A DNA stretch of 64,000 nucleotides from Manihot esculenta. Lineage: Eukaryota > Streptophyta > Magnoliopsida > Malpighiales > Euphorbiaceae. This document shows, one piece after another, positions 31,893 through 44,005 of this stretch (its first letter is position 1; each line of letters starts with the position of its first letter). The notes beneath the pieces were generated by a model, which did not search any database, was not told the origin of the DNA, and was given only the letters and a program-made list of their open reading frames with translations. The stretch lies in contig NC_035177.2 of assembly GCF_001659605.2 (NCBI RefSeq), positions 2,852,611 through 2,916,610 of the forward strand, given 5' to 3'. The position numbers were made by a program, and so were the translations under genes.

Positions 31893-34800
31893 ATGGAAGC
31901 GGCAAAGTCTGATGTGGTTTTAATAATGGATCAAGGAAACTCTAAAACTCCATCAATGGAAACTGAGCTTAAAGATCACATCAAAAGAGAAGAAAAACCC
32001 CAAAACACAACCAGAAACCTTCGTCGTCTCAGCTTCTCCAAACCCAAAGCTCGATTCATCGAGTATAACTATCCAAATTACACTTCACAGAAAACACCCA
32101 ACGAAATGGAACCCTTGTTCGAGAAAGGCTACTATTCTTCAAACACGGAGCAGAACGAGGAAGAGAGTGATGATGATGATGATGATGAAGATGATGATGA
32201 GTGGAAGGAAGACGATGGAGAGATGAGGCCTGATCAAAAGCGCAGAATGAAGAAGAGAAAGGTCCCTTGGAGACTTGTGATTGAATGGGTAATGTTTTTT
32301 ATGATATTAACTTGCTTGATCTGTTCTCTTACGATAGAATCTGTCAAGAACATGCGTAAATGGGGTCTTGAAATCTGGAAATGGTGTTTAATGGTAATGG
32401 TAACCTTCTGTGGACGTTTAGTTTCTGGTTGGGTGATGGGATTTGCAGTGTTCTTGATTGAGAGAAACTTCATGCTTAGAGAGAAAGTATTATACTTCGT
32501 TTATGGATTAAGAAAGAGCATTCAAAACTGTGTTTGGTTGGGACTTGTTCTTCTTGCATGGACTTTCATGTTCAATGAGAAAATCCACAAGAAAAACAAG
32601 TTTCTCAGGAAAGTTTTCCAAGCACTTATAGCAATACTACTAGATGCAACTATCTGGCTTGTGAAGATTGTGTTGGTGAAAATGCTAGCTTCTTCTTTCC
32701 ATGTAGCTACGTACTTTGATCGAATGAAAGAAAGCGTTTTCCACCATTACGTTCTTGATACACTTTCTGGTCCTCCAATGGATGAAGTGGTGGTGGAAGA
32801 GAACAAAACCCATAATTTATCTGCATCAAAATCGCTGCCAGTAAGTTGGAAAACGAAAGGGAAGTGGAAGGAGGGAAGAAATGAGTTGAAATCCAAGAAG
32901 TTTAGCTCATCAAGAAAAATTGATGTGGAGAAGCTGAGGCGTCTTAGCATGGAGAGGACAGCTTCTGTATGGAGTGTGAAAAGATTGGTGAACTACGTCA
33001 GATCGTCAGGGTTGTCGACAATTTCCAAAACTGTTGATGATTTTCGCGAAGCGGAGTCGGAGATCACTAGCGAGTGGGAGGCTAGGAATGCTGCCAAACG
33101 GATCTTCAAAAACGTGGCAAAACCAGGGGCCAAGTAAGCTTCAAGTTTAGTTCATTTCATTGCTATAGTAATACTATAATACCTTTATTAATAATAATAA
33201 TAACTTGCAATCTCCAATTTTATAAATAAAATAAATATTCACAGTAAGTAATTTATATTTTTAATAAATCGTTTTGATATAAATAATATTTAATTTTAAT
33301 TTAATAAAAAAAATTTTAAAATCTAGTTAAGTTATTTTTGAAAAGTCACTTTCCAAAAATAATACATTTAAATGAAAAAAACCCTAAATTTCAAATGAAT
33401 AAAATGTTTTGTTTATGAAATGTCTCCATCAAGTAGTTTGTGCTCTCATGGTCCAAAAGCCACCACTTAGAATTTGGTAGTTGGTGTAGAAGTGCATGGC
33501 AATTTTTTTTTTTGCTTTCTATTGTTAATGGTGCATAAACAGTTTCCCACGTGCATAAACAGTTTCCCACTTATTTCTTCCAAGTGGGTACTCTCACCTT
33601 CAACTACTATGAATTTAAGGACCACCAATTTCTCAATGTCTTCCACTTTCACTTAGACATTACATGTTACCAATATAACAGGTTTTCTTTATTCAATAGA
33701 GACTTAAATGACTGAGGTGATAATTGATAGGCTAAATGGAGGTGGCCCTCTCTTCTTTTCTCATTATAAAGTTGAATGATTGCATAGCAAATAGATGGAT
33801 AGATTTCAACTCTAGATTTATCCATTTTCTACACTTTAAATATGATAAAAAAATTAATTACTCTATTTCTATTTTGGTGTTTCTTTTAAAAATTTACTAT
33901 TTAATCTCTAAAATATGATAAAACTCATTAATTGGTCTATCAATTTTAAAAAATATACTCAAATATTTCTGACATTTTAAAAAGTCTACTTATTGATCTC
34001 TTTATTAATTTTAGTCATTAAATATTATAAAAAAATCTAAAATGCTCTTGGTATGAAGAGTCTAATTAATTAACTTTTTACAAACTTAAAAGACTAATTA
34101 ATAAATTTTTTCAAACTACAAGAATTAAATAGTAAAATATTTAACGGTTTTTAAACTGCTGTAATTGATTTATAGTCATAATTTAAGTATATAATACAAT
34201 AATTTACTACGGTACTTTAATATAATTTACAGTATTATTATTGTATAAATTTATTTTATTACGTTGTGGTTATTTTAAATTAAAATGTTTTTTTTTCAAA
34301 AATTAATTTTATCGATTTATTTAAGTCAAAATTTGGGTTTATGAAATAAATTGGAACAAATTATTTTAAATTAAGTCTCAAAATTAGGAGAGAATTGATT
34401 TGAAATAATTTCATTAATGCATATTAAACTGAATTATGTATGAATGACACCATTTCTTTATCATCAACATTGCTATCAATAATAGCGATAGTCAAAGTTT
34501 CTCATTTTCTATTTTTTTTTTTAAAATTTATCATTTTCTATGCAATCTTTTTCATAAAAGGGATATTATGAATAGCGATAATGTAAATGAATGGATATTA
34601 AAAATCATTTCTAAAATTAAAAAATAAATTAATTTGAATTTTCATGAAAATATAATGATAAAAAATTATTTTTATATCAAGAAAATATATTGAAATTTTT
34701 GGAATTTGGATGCGATGAACTTGAACATCCCATAACATGAAAGAATTGTACATGTGATTGATTGAAGGTATATTGAAGAGGAAGATCTTATGAGGTTTTT

Positions 34801-37800
34801 AAAGAGGATTGAAATTCACACAATTTTTCCACTCTTTGAAGGAGCCATTGAGACTGGAAGAATTTCTAAATCAGCATTCAGGAACTGGGTGGTATGTCTC
34901 ACTGCTACTCCATACTTTTTAACTAGCTCGCATTGGTGCGCACACATATAGTTATGATCACAAAAAAATATTTTATATACATATACAATGGTCAGATATT
35001 GTTCATTAATTATGGTAAACCTTCATTCCGCCCGATCACTATCATTAGGGTGAGTATTCGATCGATTCGGTTTAAAATCGAACCGAACTGAAAAAATAAA
35101 AACTCAAATTTTACTATTTATGAAAATCGAATCAAATCAATTTTAATCATAAATTGAATCAAATTGAATCAGTTTGATTCGATTCGATTTGATCGGTTTC
35201 AATTTTTAATAAATTTTTATTTTTTACATTTAACTTTTAGCATTTTAAAATTTAATTAAAATATTTTAATCTTAATACGATCTAATTTCTCTATATTATT
35301 GAAAATAACATATTATTATCACTAATCGATTCAGTTTGATTTTTTCGATTTTTTTTATCAAAATCAAATTAAACCGAAATAATTGAAAATTTTGAAATTA
35401 AAAACTAAACCGAACCGAAATGAATAAAAAATCAAACCGAATTTTCAAATTAACTCGATTCGGTCAGTTTTTCGGTTTGAACCGAATACTGCTCACCCCT
35501 AACCATAATCATTAGCTATAATAAAACCGTTGTACATATAATAGTTGTTCGGTTTGAAACTTAACAATTTCAATTTAATTTTTCAAGAGAATCCGAATCA
35601 AATTGTGAGCCCCTTGATTTTAGATTTTAATCTTGATTTGATTTGATTCTAATTTAATGTTGATTTGATTTCAGAGTAGTACTAGTTTGATCAAAATTTA
35701 ATGATCGAGAACTTATTGATTTTTTTTTAAATATATACTTTACTTGGAATTAGGCTTATTTTCAGTTTAAAGTTTTCGGTTTGATTTTGATTCTAAATCA
35801 ACCAATCTAATTTTAGGCTTGAATTGGATCGGACCATGACTACATATGATCTAATATGTTCGATAATTTTTTTTCTTTAAAATAGAAAATATAACAACTA
35901 AAATTAAGTAAAAAATTAAAAATCAAACCAAAAACTATAAACATGGCTATGTAAACTTAACATATAATAGCCATAGTGTGAATTAAATGAAAAACAAGAA
36001 CTCTTATAAAGAATACATTACTCTTAAATTTGTCTCATTCCAGTATAATACTTCAGTGTAATTTTGAACGTGAGGAAAGTGCGTTGAATTTCATATCGAT
36101 ATAAGATAGGGTAATGTGACCCTCGTAAGGGTTGTAGGCATTTATTTTCCTTAAATTAACTTTTGAGATGAATTAGACATGATTCAAATTTAACATGATG
36201 TCAAAATCCACTTATATTGGGTCTTTTATAGATATATCACGCTCCAATTTTAGATATGAATAGTGTGTTGAATCTCGTATTGATTTAAAATAGTTTTAAA
36301 CCGGTCCTTAAATTAATTTTTGGGTGAGTGATTTTTGATTCAAATTTAAAAATGTTGTTAGTGTTGTTGTTAATGAAAAAATAATTAATGATTTTGGGGG
36401 AAAATATGAAAACAGGTAAGAGCATATTTTGAGAGAAAATCACTAGCACATTCACTGAATGATACAAAGACAGCTGTACAACAACTTCACAAGCTAGCAA
36501 GTTCAATAGTGGCAGTGATAATAATAGTGGTGACTCTATTGGTGATGGGGTTGGCTACAATGAAGATTGTTTTATTTGTGGCAACTCAGTTGGTGATATT
36601 GGGAGTTGTCTTCCAAAATATGTGCAAGACTATCTTTGAATCTATCATTTTTGTCTTCATCATGCACCCTTTTGATATTGGAGATCGCTGTGTTATCGAT
36701 GGTGTTCAGGTTTGTCTTCTCTCTTTTCACTTCTTCCTATTTATTATTACACATTTCTTTAAATTTTATCTCATCATAAAATATGAGTGAGACGGTTGAA
36801 TTTTATATCGATTTATATATATATATATTCATAAAACAGATGATTGTGGAAGAGATGAACATCTTAACAACAGTGTTTCTGAGGTATGACATGGAGAAAA
36901 TCTATTACCCAAATTCAGTTTTGATCACAAAACCAATCAGCAATTTCTACCGAAGTCCAGAGATGGGTGATGCCATTGATTTTGCTATTGATCTTTCCAC
37001 TCCTATGGAGACTATTGTTGCTCTTAAAAAGGCCATTCAATTGTAAGTACACTCCCACTCCTATTATTTCAGTCTCTCTCTCTTTTTTTTTCTTTTTTCT
37101 ATACAAAAGTCAAATTGAATTAATTTAGAAATTCAATTTAATTTTTTATTTATTTCAACTCAGTTAAATTTAAATTGAACCGATCAAATGCTCTCTATTA
37201 AATAATATAAAGCAAAATTTTATAAAATGTGATTTTACAAAGTAAATTTTTCATGATTACTATTTAGAATAAAGAAAAAGTCTTTATAAATTTTTTTTTA
37301 AAAAGCTTCTCAATCCACTAAATTGATATTTTTGAATGGAAATTTAAAAAAAATAAAAAAATAACTTTAAAATACTCCCTCTTTTCGAAATATAGATTCG
37401 ATACATTTAAATTTTAAAAAACCTTCTATTATTTTTAAAAAATTCATCCAAATAAATGTTTATTATTTTAAAATTATATCAAATAGAGGTAATTGTGATT
37501 TGATTCAAAATTATAAAATTTGACCGATTCAATTTAAATTTGAAATTCCAAAAATATGAAGCAAATGTAAGATTAAGAGTAGAGGAGAGTTAATAATTAA
37601 ATTAATTATACAATATTCGTTTCATAAAGATAAATTTGCTTTTTTTTTTCATCTAAAAATTTGCATTATGTTCTTTTTTTATTTGGTTATTTATTTTTAG
37701 CTTCTTGATAAATCTCTATTTAATATGAATTAAAGTAAAATTTATTGCTGGTAACTATAAAATTTATTGTGTTGTTTATGATATTATATATTGAAATGAG

Positions 37801-38727
37801 TATCTGATCGATTTGATTTAAAATCAAATCGATTTTAAATAGAAATAAATTTGAATCGAACCAATTTGATTCGATTCGATTCGATTTGATCGGTTAATTT
37901 TTTAATGAGTTTTTTATTTTATTTTTAATATTGTAAAATTTAGATTATTTCAACATTAGTTATGGTGCAATCTTCATATATTATAAAAAATAATACACTA
38001 TTGTCATTAATAAGTTCTGTTCAATTTTACTAATCTTTTTTAACTAAAATTAAATCGAACTGAAATAACTGAATTTTTTAAACTAAATCGAATTCAAAGA
38101 AATAAAAAATAAATTAAAATTTTAAATTAATACAGTTTGATCGATTTTTTCGATTTAAACTGAATACTCCTCGTCCCTAATTATATATATGTGTTTAATA
38201 TAAAAACAGCCCAAATTAAAAATCCAAATAAACTAAATTAAATTATGTTGATTCATTTTTTAAAAAAGAATTATTTTAGTTTAGTTCAAAACAAAACCGA
38301 CTAATTGAGTCAATTGATTATGATATGCTAATAATTTAATCTTTCCAATTCACAATTGCAGATAATTTTTACTCAAATTAGAAAATTAATTAATAGAGTA
38401 AAACAAACGCCTCCTTTGACGCCTAACCTTCTTTAATGATAACATGATTGTGAATGTAGGTACATTGAGAGCAAGCCAAGCTGTTGGAACCCAAAGCACA
38501 CAGTGGTGGTGAAAGAAATTGAGCAAGCAAACTCTTTGAAAATGGCTTTGTATGTGAAGCACACCATCAACCATCAAAACTATAGCGAACGGTCTATTCG
38601 CATATCGGAGTTACTTCTCGAGATGAAGAAGATTTTTGAAAATCTTGGGATCAATTATCATCTCCTTCCTCAAGAGATTCATCTCACCAAGCTCAATATC
38701 GAGGGATTGAGATTATTACCTTATTAA
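31893..38727 (+). CDS. MSL10: MSL10-like mechanosensitive ion channel, frameshift in exon 2
   Basis: Exons: 31893-33133, 34769-34891, 36416-36709, 36840-37042, 38460-38727; about 709 residues if the frame were continuous. The N-terminal part is soluble, with an Asp/Glu run at 32166-32223 (ESDDDDDDEDDDEW), followed by several membrane segments (WVMFFMILTCLICSL; VMVTFCGRLVSGWVMGFAVF; VWLGLVLLAWTF; ALIAILLDATIWLVKIVLV). Exon 3 holds two more (IVAVIIIVVTLLVMGLATM, IVLFVATQLVILGVVF) and the MscS core (FVFIMHPFDIGDRC). Exons 4-5 hold the cytoplasmic beta domain. The family forms tension-gated, anion-preferring channels, mostly in the plasma membrane. In exon 2 the codons for Met-Arg-Phe are followed by TTTT at 34797-34800 where five T are needed. 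The frame then reads TAA at 34800-34802, while the remaining exon 2 codons match the family one base out of phase. It may be a real pseudogene mutation, an assembly error, or bypassed by a nearby acceptor. Confidence 0.87.
35046..35501 (-). repeat. AACCGA-rich TIR repeat in MSL intron 2
   Basis: Runs TAGGGTGAGTATTCGATCG to GAATACTGCTCACCCCTA, the reverse orientation of the 23035 copy. ATCATTAG abuts the left end and recurs ~7 bases beyond the right end, a possible target duplication. Confidence 0.7.
37795..38180 (-). repeat. Degenerate AACCGA-type repeat in MSL intron 4
   Basis: GAAATGAGTATCTGATCGATTTG at one end and ACTGAATACTCCTCGTCCCTA at the other, with diluted TTCGATTCGATTTGATCGG blocks. 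An older copy of the 35046 family. Confidence 0.55.
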
Positions 38728-38890
38728 TTAGTTATCTTCTTAAAATTTTATTGCATTTCAAATTAAATGCTTTTTAGGATTTATTTGACTTAATTGATTT
38801 GAATTAAAGATGGTCTTATCCAATGAAGTTGTAATAAGAGATGCTTGAATTTTTCTTTATATATCATGCGTTTGGAATGGATGATTTAGG

Positions 38891-39296
38891 TACAGGGTTG
38901 ATTATTATTCGGTTCAAATTGAAAAAATTGATCGGATCAAATTAACTCAAAAGTTCGGTTTAATTTTTTATTATTTCTGTTTATTTTAATTTTGATTAAA
39001 AAAAATTAATAAAACCAAACCGAATCGATCAGTGAGCAATACTATATTATTTTTTATAATATAGGGAGATTAGACAATAATTAAGATTGAAATACTTCAA
39101 TTAAATTTTAGAATAGTGTAAAAAATAAAAAAAAGTCATTAAAAAGTCCAACCGATTAAATCAAACAGAATCAAATCGAATCAAAATGGGTTTCTACTCA
39201 AGATCGGTTCGATTTAATTTTCACAAATACTAAAAATTTAATTTTTCAGTTTATTTAGTTCGATTTTAAATCAAATCGACCGAATATTCACCCCTA
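38891..39296 (+). repeat. AACCGA-rich TIR repeat, diverged copy
   Basis: Runs from CAGGGTTGATTATTATTCGG to ACCGAATATTCACCCCTA, with the usual internal order, including AAACCGAATCGATCAGTGAG. Confidence 0.6.
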
Positions 39297-39847
39297 TTTA
39301 AATATTAATCGAATTCATTAAGTTAGGTATTTAAGTTACGAATCAATTTTAATAGCTTCATATATAGTATCAGGTGAATTCTTAAGTGGTATCAATTTAG
39401 AATGTTTTGTACCAATATATTTTAGCAGATTGATACTTTAGTTAGTTCTACAGCTAAGAAGTCTTAAATTTTAACTCTAATTGAAACCAATTATATAAAG
39501 AAAAAGGATTTTTTTTTTCTCAATGAACTCAAATTTTTATCAATATATGAAGAAAAATATAAAATATCAAACATATTGATTTAAATACATAGATCATAAG
39601 ACAATCACATATATCATTAATTTTTAATGTAATCATATGCATTTAATATGAATTATTGATAATTTGCATATTTTATATTGTTTTTATATTTTAAACACTT
39701 AGATTTTAATTGTATTTTGATAAAATCAGTGAAGATCGGAGAAAAAGGGAGAAAAAATCGTATTTAATATCAAACTTATATATATATATATTAACCGATA
39801 CATGATAAGAATAATATAATCTATTTATAGATATATAGGCCGTCTTA
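39297..39847. other. AT-rich intergenic DNA
   Basis: No gene or clear repeat boundary. A short (TA)n run lies at 39777-39791. Confidence 0.5.
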
Positions 39848-41785
39848 TGAGTAAGGATAAATAATATTCTGTTTAAATTAAAATAATTGATGAATTAATC
39901 AATTTCAAAAATTCAGTTCAATTCAATTTTATATTTATTAAAAATCTTCAATTTCAAAAATTCAAATTCGACTCGATTTGATTTTATATTAATTAAAAAT
40001 TCACGATTTTAGTTCGATTCATTTTTGTACTCAAATATTTCGGTTTGTGGGAACCGAACCAAATAAAATTAATACTGTGTCATTTAACAGTTCCCTAATC
40101 TAATCTAAAAGAGTCCTATCCATCGTCTTTCTTTGACTCTTTCCTCTAGTCTGTCTCCATGTAGTCGCACGCATCTCACTCTCCACTCTCCTCCAGTCCA
40201 GTCTCCTCTCCACGCATCGTCGGGCCGTCTACGTCGCGAGTCCTCTGCCGCTCTCCAGTGACTCCACGTCCATGCATCATTGCTCTGCAGTGTCTCCACA
40301 CACTGTCGGGCTGTCGGCATCGCTTGCATCGTCGCTTGCCTGTCTCTCCACACACCGTCGGCGTCGCTCTCCAGTCTCCATGCATCGTCTGCTCGTTGCT
40401 GTTCATATACGCGACTCCTCTATCCTCTCAATCAGCCTCTCACCATCTCAGGTCGCGCTTCCACTCCGTCGATCAGTCTCCGAGACTAAGAGGCGAGAGG
40501 ACCTCATTGCTTTGCTTTCCTTGTTGGCTCTCGCGTCTTCAGCCCTCTAGCTCTGTCGTCAATTCGCTATTGAAGATCTACAAATCCACTATTTTGCTGT
40601 GTTGTATGCTGTTGGGTCAACTGTAGAAGGTAACTAAATTTTTTGTTTCTTAGGAGTATTGACTATTGAGAGAATCAGAAAACTGTGTGCTGTTGAAATT
40701 GTGTTTCAATTTTGTGTTTGTGTGTTTTGTGCTGTGTTTGTGTGCTGTTGAAACTGTGTTTCAATTTTGTATTTGTGACTTTGTGTGCTGTTGAACTTGA
40801 AATGTGTTTCAATTTTATGTTGCTGTTGAACTTGAAATTGTATTTTAATTTTGTGTTGCTGTTGAAACTTGAAATTGCGCTGTGCTCTCTGTGCCAATTT
40901 TGTGTTTGTGTTTGTGACTTTGTGTGTTGTGCCACGTTGTTGTGTGACGTTGAAATTGTGTTTCAATTAGGAGTATTGTATGTTTGTTTAATTGTATTTC
41001 AAGTTTTTGTAATTGTTTTTCAATTTTAAGAATAGAATTATAGATGTGGTGTATAATTGGCTTTCAATTTTGAGAATGAGATTATTAATGTCTTTCAATT
41101 TTGTCTTTCAAATAGGACAATAGATTTCAACTCAGTGTAGTAGCCAATATACGAGCATTCTCAATAATTGACACCATAATCTATGCCTACATTAAATTTC
41201 ATTTAGTATTATAGTTGTTTGAAATGTATAATTTATTTATTTACAGATGGATCAAATCTTACATCACAACCTCTAGTTAATTCGAGCAATACTAAAATTG
41301 CCAATGCAACTTCCAAAATAAAGAGGAAGAGTATGAAGTTAAGATCAGCTATAGGACCACTTCTCTAAATTTATTGATAATACGAGATCTCAAAAGGATA
41401 AGTGTAATTATTGTGAAAATGAGTTTTATTGTGATGAAAAAAATGGCATATCTGCGTTTAAAGATTTCTTATAGTGTGACTATTAGACAATCACAATTGT
41501 TTTTGCAGCCACTTTTTTCTAGTACACAAGAAGGAGTGGAAAATTATCAATTAGGCACATCTAAATTAATTAAAATGACAATTGTTGATGAACTGTCATT
41601 TATATTTATAGAAGTAGAAGTATTTAAGGAATAGGTTGAATGATTATAGTCTAATTTTTCAATTACATCCCGTTGGACTATTTCAAGGGATTGTTATAAC
41701 TTATATTTAGAGGAAAAATAAAATTGAAGAGTTACTTTCAAAAGCCTACTAAGAGAATTTGTATTACCACGGACACATAAATTTT
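39848..41785 (+). mobile_element. 5' part of a broken hAT transposon (BED-finger transposase)
   Basis: 39848-40075 is an AACCGA-family-like end (ATTCTGTTTAAATT, GGGAACCGAACC). A GC-richer, pyrimidine-rich leader (40110-40560) follows, then a GTTGAAATTGTGTTTCAATTTTG-type tandem region (40680-41120), then transposase coding remnants at 41245-41785. Readable pieces in shifting frames are DHFSKFIDNTRSQKDKCNYCENEF (BED zinc finger with CNYC), SRWTISRDCYNLYLEEK and ICITTDT. These fit RICESLEEPER-type hAT proteins. The BED tryptophan codon is lost by a small deletion, several stops interrupt it, and the element ends before the catalytic region. It is inactive. Confidence 0.65.
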
Positions 41786-44005
41786 ATTAAAAAAATTAAT
41801 TATATATGTATTATTGTGCATTATAGTGATGATAATTGAATACTCTATAAAAATTTATTATTTTTTTAATGATAAAATTTATTTTTATAATTTTAAAAAT
41901 TATTTATTATATCTATATATTTTTAAAATTTTTATGTTAATTAAACTATTAAATTTTTGATATTTTAAATTATAAAAATAATATTTTTTCATTAAAAAAA
42001 TAATTTATATTATGCTATGATTCATTTAACTCTCAACAAATATAAAAAGATTTAATTGACTAAAAATTTAAATTAAATTTATTTTACTCTTAAAAAGAAT
42101 ATAAAGCCTTAATTAGACTTATGTCCATAGTTTAATTCCTTTAGTTACTACATGCAGAATGGGCACACGAGTTACCATTAAAAACTGTTGCATGCACTAC
42201 TAAATTTTAACATTTATTCAATAAATTATTTATTTTATATTTTTATTATATATATAATAAAAAATTAAATTTTTTATAATAATTTTAAACTGTTATTAAA
42301 TTATTATTTAATATATTATTTTAATAATATTAAAATTATAATTATAATATATTTTTATGCATAGTAAAAAAAAATATTATTACTTTATATTATAATAATA
42401 GAAATAAATTTAACGATTCTTAAATTATTACTATTAATTTATAATTAAAATTTAAATATATAAAATAATTTATTGCCGTGTTCATGTATCAATCCATTAA
42501 AGCTAACGAAATTCTAATCAAAAGATTTCATTAAATAATTATATTAGAGTGGTTTGGATATTTAATTTAATTTTTATATAATAAATAATTTTTTTATATT
42601 CAATTATATAGTTTAATAATAATTTTATCTTTTTTCTTTATTTTTTGTGTTTATTTAGTTATAATATCAATTAGATTTTTTATTATTATTAAAAATGTAA
42701 TATTTCAATTTAATTTAATTTTTTTAAATTTTTAAAAATTTAAAATTAGACATGTTTTTAAACCTTAATATATTTTGCAGACACATTATTTTATTTTTCT
42801 ATAATTATTTTTAAATACAATAAATTTTTTAATTTTTATAAAATTAAAATTAGTCACATTTCTAATAAAAATAAAAATATTATGCAGAAACTATTTTAAC
42901 TTTTTTAAACTAAATTTAGTCCAATTTTTTGAAAAGAAGAGTTAAAATAATGTACAAAAATTATTTTATTTTTTAATTTTTATAAAATTAAAATCAATCA
43001 TATTTCTAAAAAAATTAAAATAATATATACAAATTATTTTAAATTTTTATTTTAATTTTTTAATTTTTAAAAAATTAAAATTAAAGTTATAACTAATTTT
43101 TGAAGTTAACTTTTTTTTTTTGAGTTTGTAAGATTTAAGTGTATAATTTATAAAATTAATTAGATTTTTTTTGAATTATTGAAATATGATAACTAAATTT
43201 AATTATTTTATTTAATTTTTATAATACTTTTTAATTTATATTTTTTAATTATATTTTTATTATTTAAATAAAATTTCAATTGAAATTTGAATGAATAATT
43301 TTTTATAATTAATACGACATTTAAAATAAAATTTATTTTAGTAGTCCATAAGTATTATAATTTACACTTAAATTATAATAAAAAATTTATATTGCTAAAA
43401 AAAATAAGACCGTAATCAAATCAAATTTTAATAAATTTAAACTCAATTAAAAAATAAATTTAAAAGTTTGAATTCAAATTTTAGTGCATATAAATCAATA
43501 ATACTAAATAATTTTCAAAAACAAGATAAACAATTTAACTTTTGAAACCCATACTTCTTTCTAGTTTCCAACTTCATACAATAATAACACAATTGAAGCA
43601 TTTGAGAGAGAGAGAGTTTCAATGAGAAAAAACTTGATAATTTTCATTACACAGAAATCACAATGTGTGATAAAATTGGCACATGCACTTACCTTATCAA
43701 CTTTCTAACAAAATAAAAAGAATAAAGATCAAAAGCAAAAACAAGAGAACTCAAAAAAGACAAGAATATGCGGATATCTTGCAAAGAATAAATATCTTTA
43801 TGACCACTATAAATTAACAAAACTAAGTTATTGTGTAGCTAATTCTCCAATTGAAGATCTTGGCTTTTGTGGATTAATCAATTTGCAGGTGAAGTATTGA
43901 GCTTTACTGATATATGATGTCTATGTCTATCCCCTGGAATCCTTTGTTCTCAATTACACACCTTTCAGGAGATCACCACAACAATTGGGATTTCTATTTC
44001 TATCT
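41786..44005. other. AT-rich intergenic DNA and 3' flank of PMT21-like gene
   Basis: Extremely AT-rich up to ~43500 with no frame, repeat border or RNA gene that I can recognise. The last ~400 bases probably include the 3'UTR of the minus-strand gene ending at 44006. Confidence 0.5.

Noticed and set aside
40105..40626. Several overlapping frames on both strands with Ser/Arg/His-rich products
   Set aside because: GC-richer leader of the hAT remnant; no frame has a recognisable domain and they overlap in all phases.
40675..41029. Frames encoding repetitive Cys/Phe/Val or Asn/Lys/His products
   Set aside because: Translation of a T/G-rich minisatellite.
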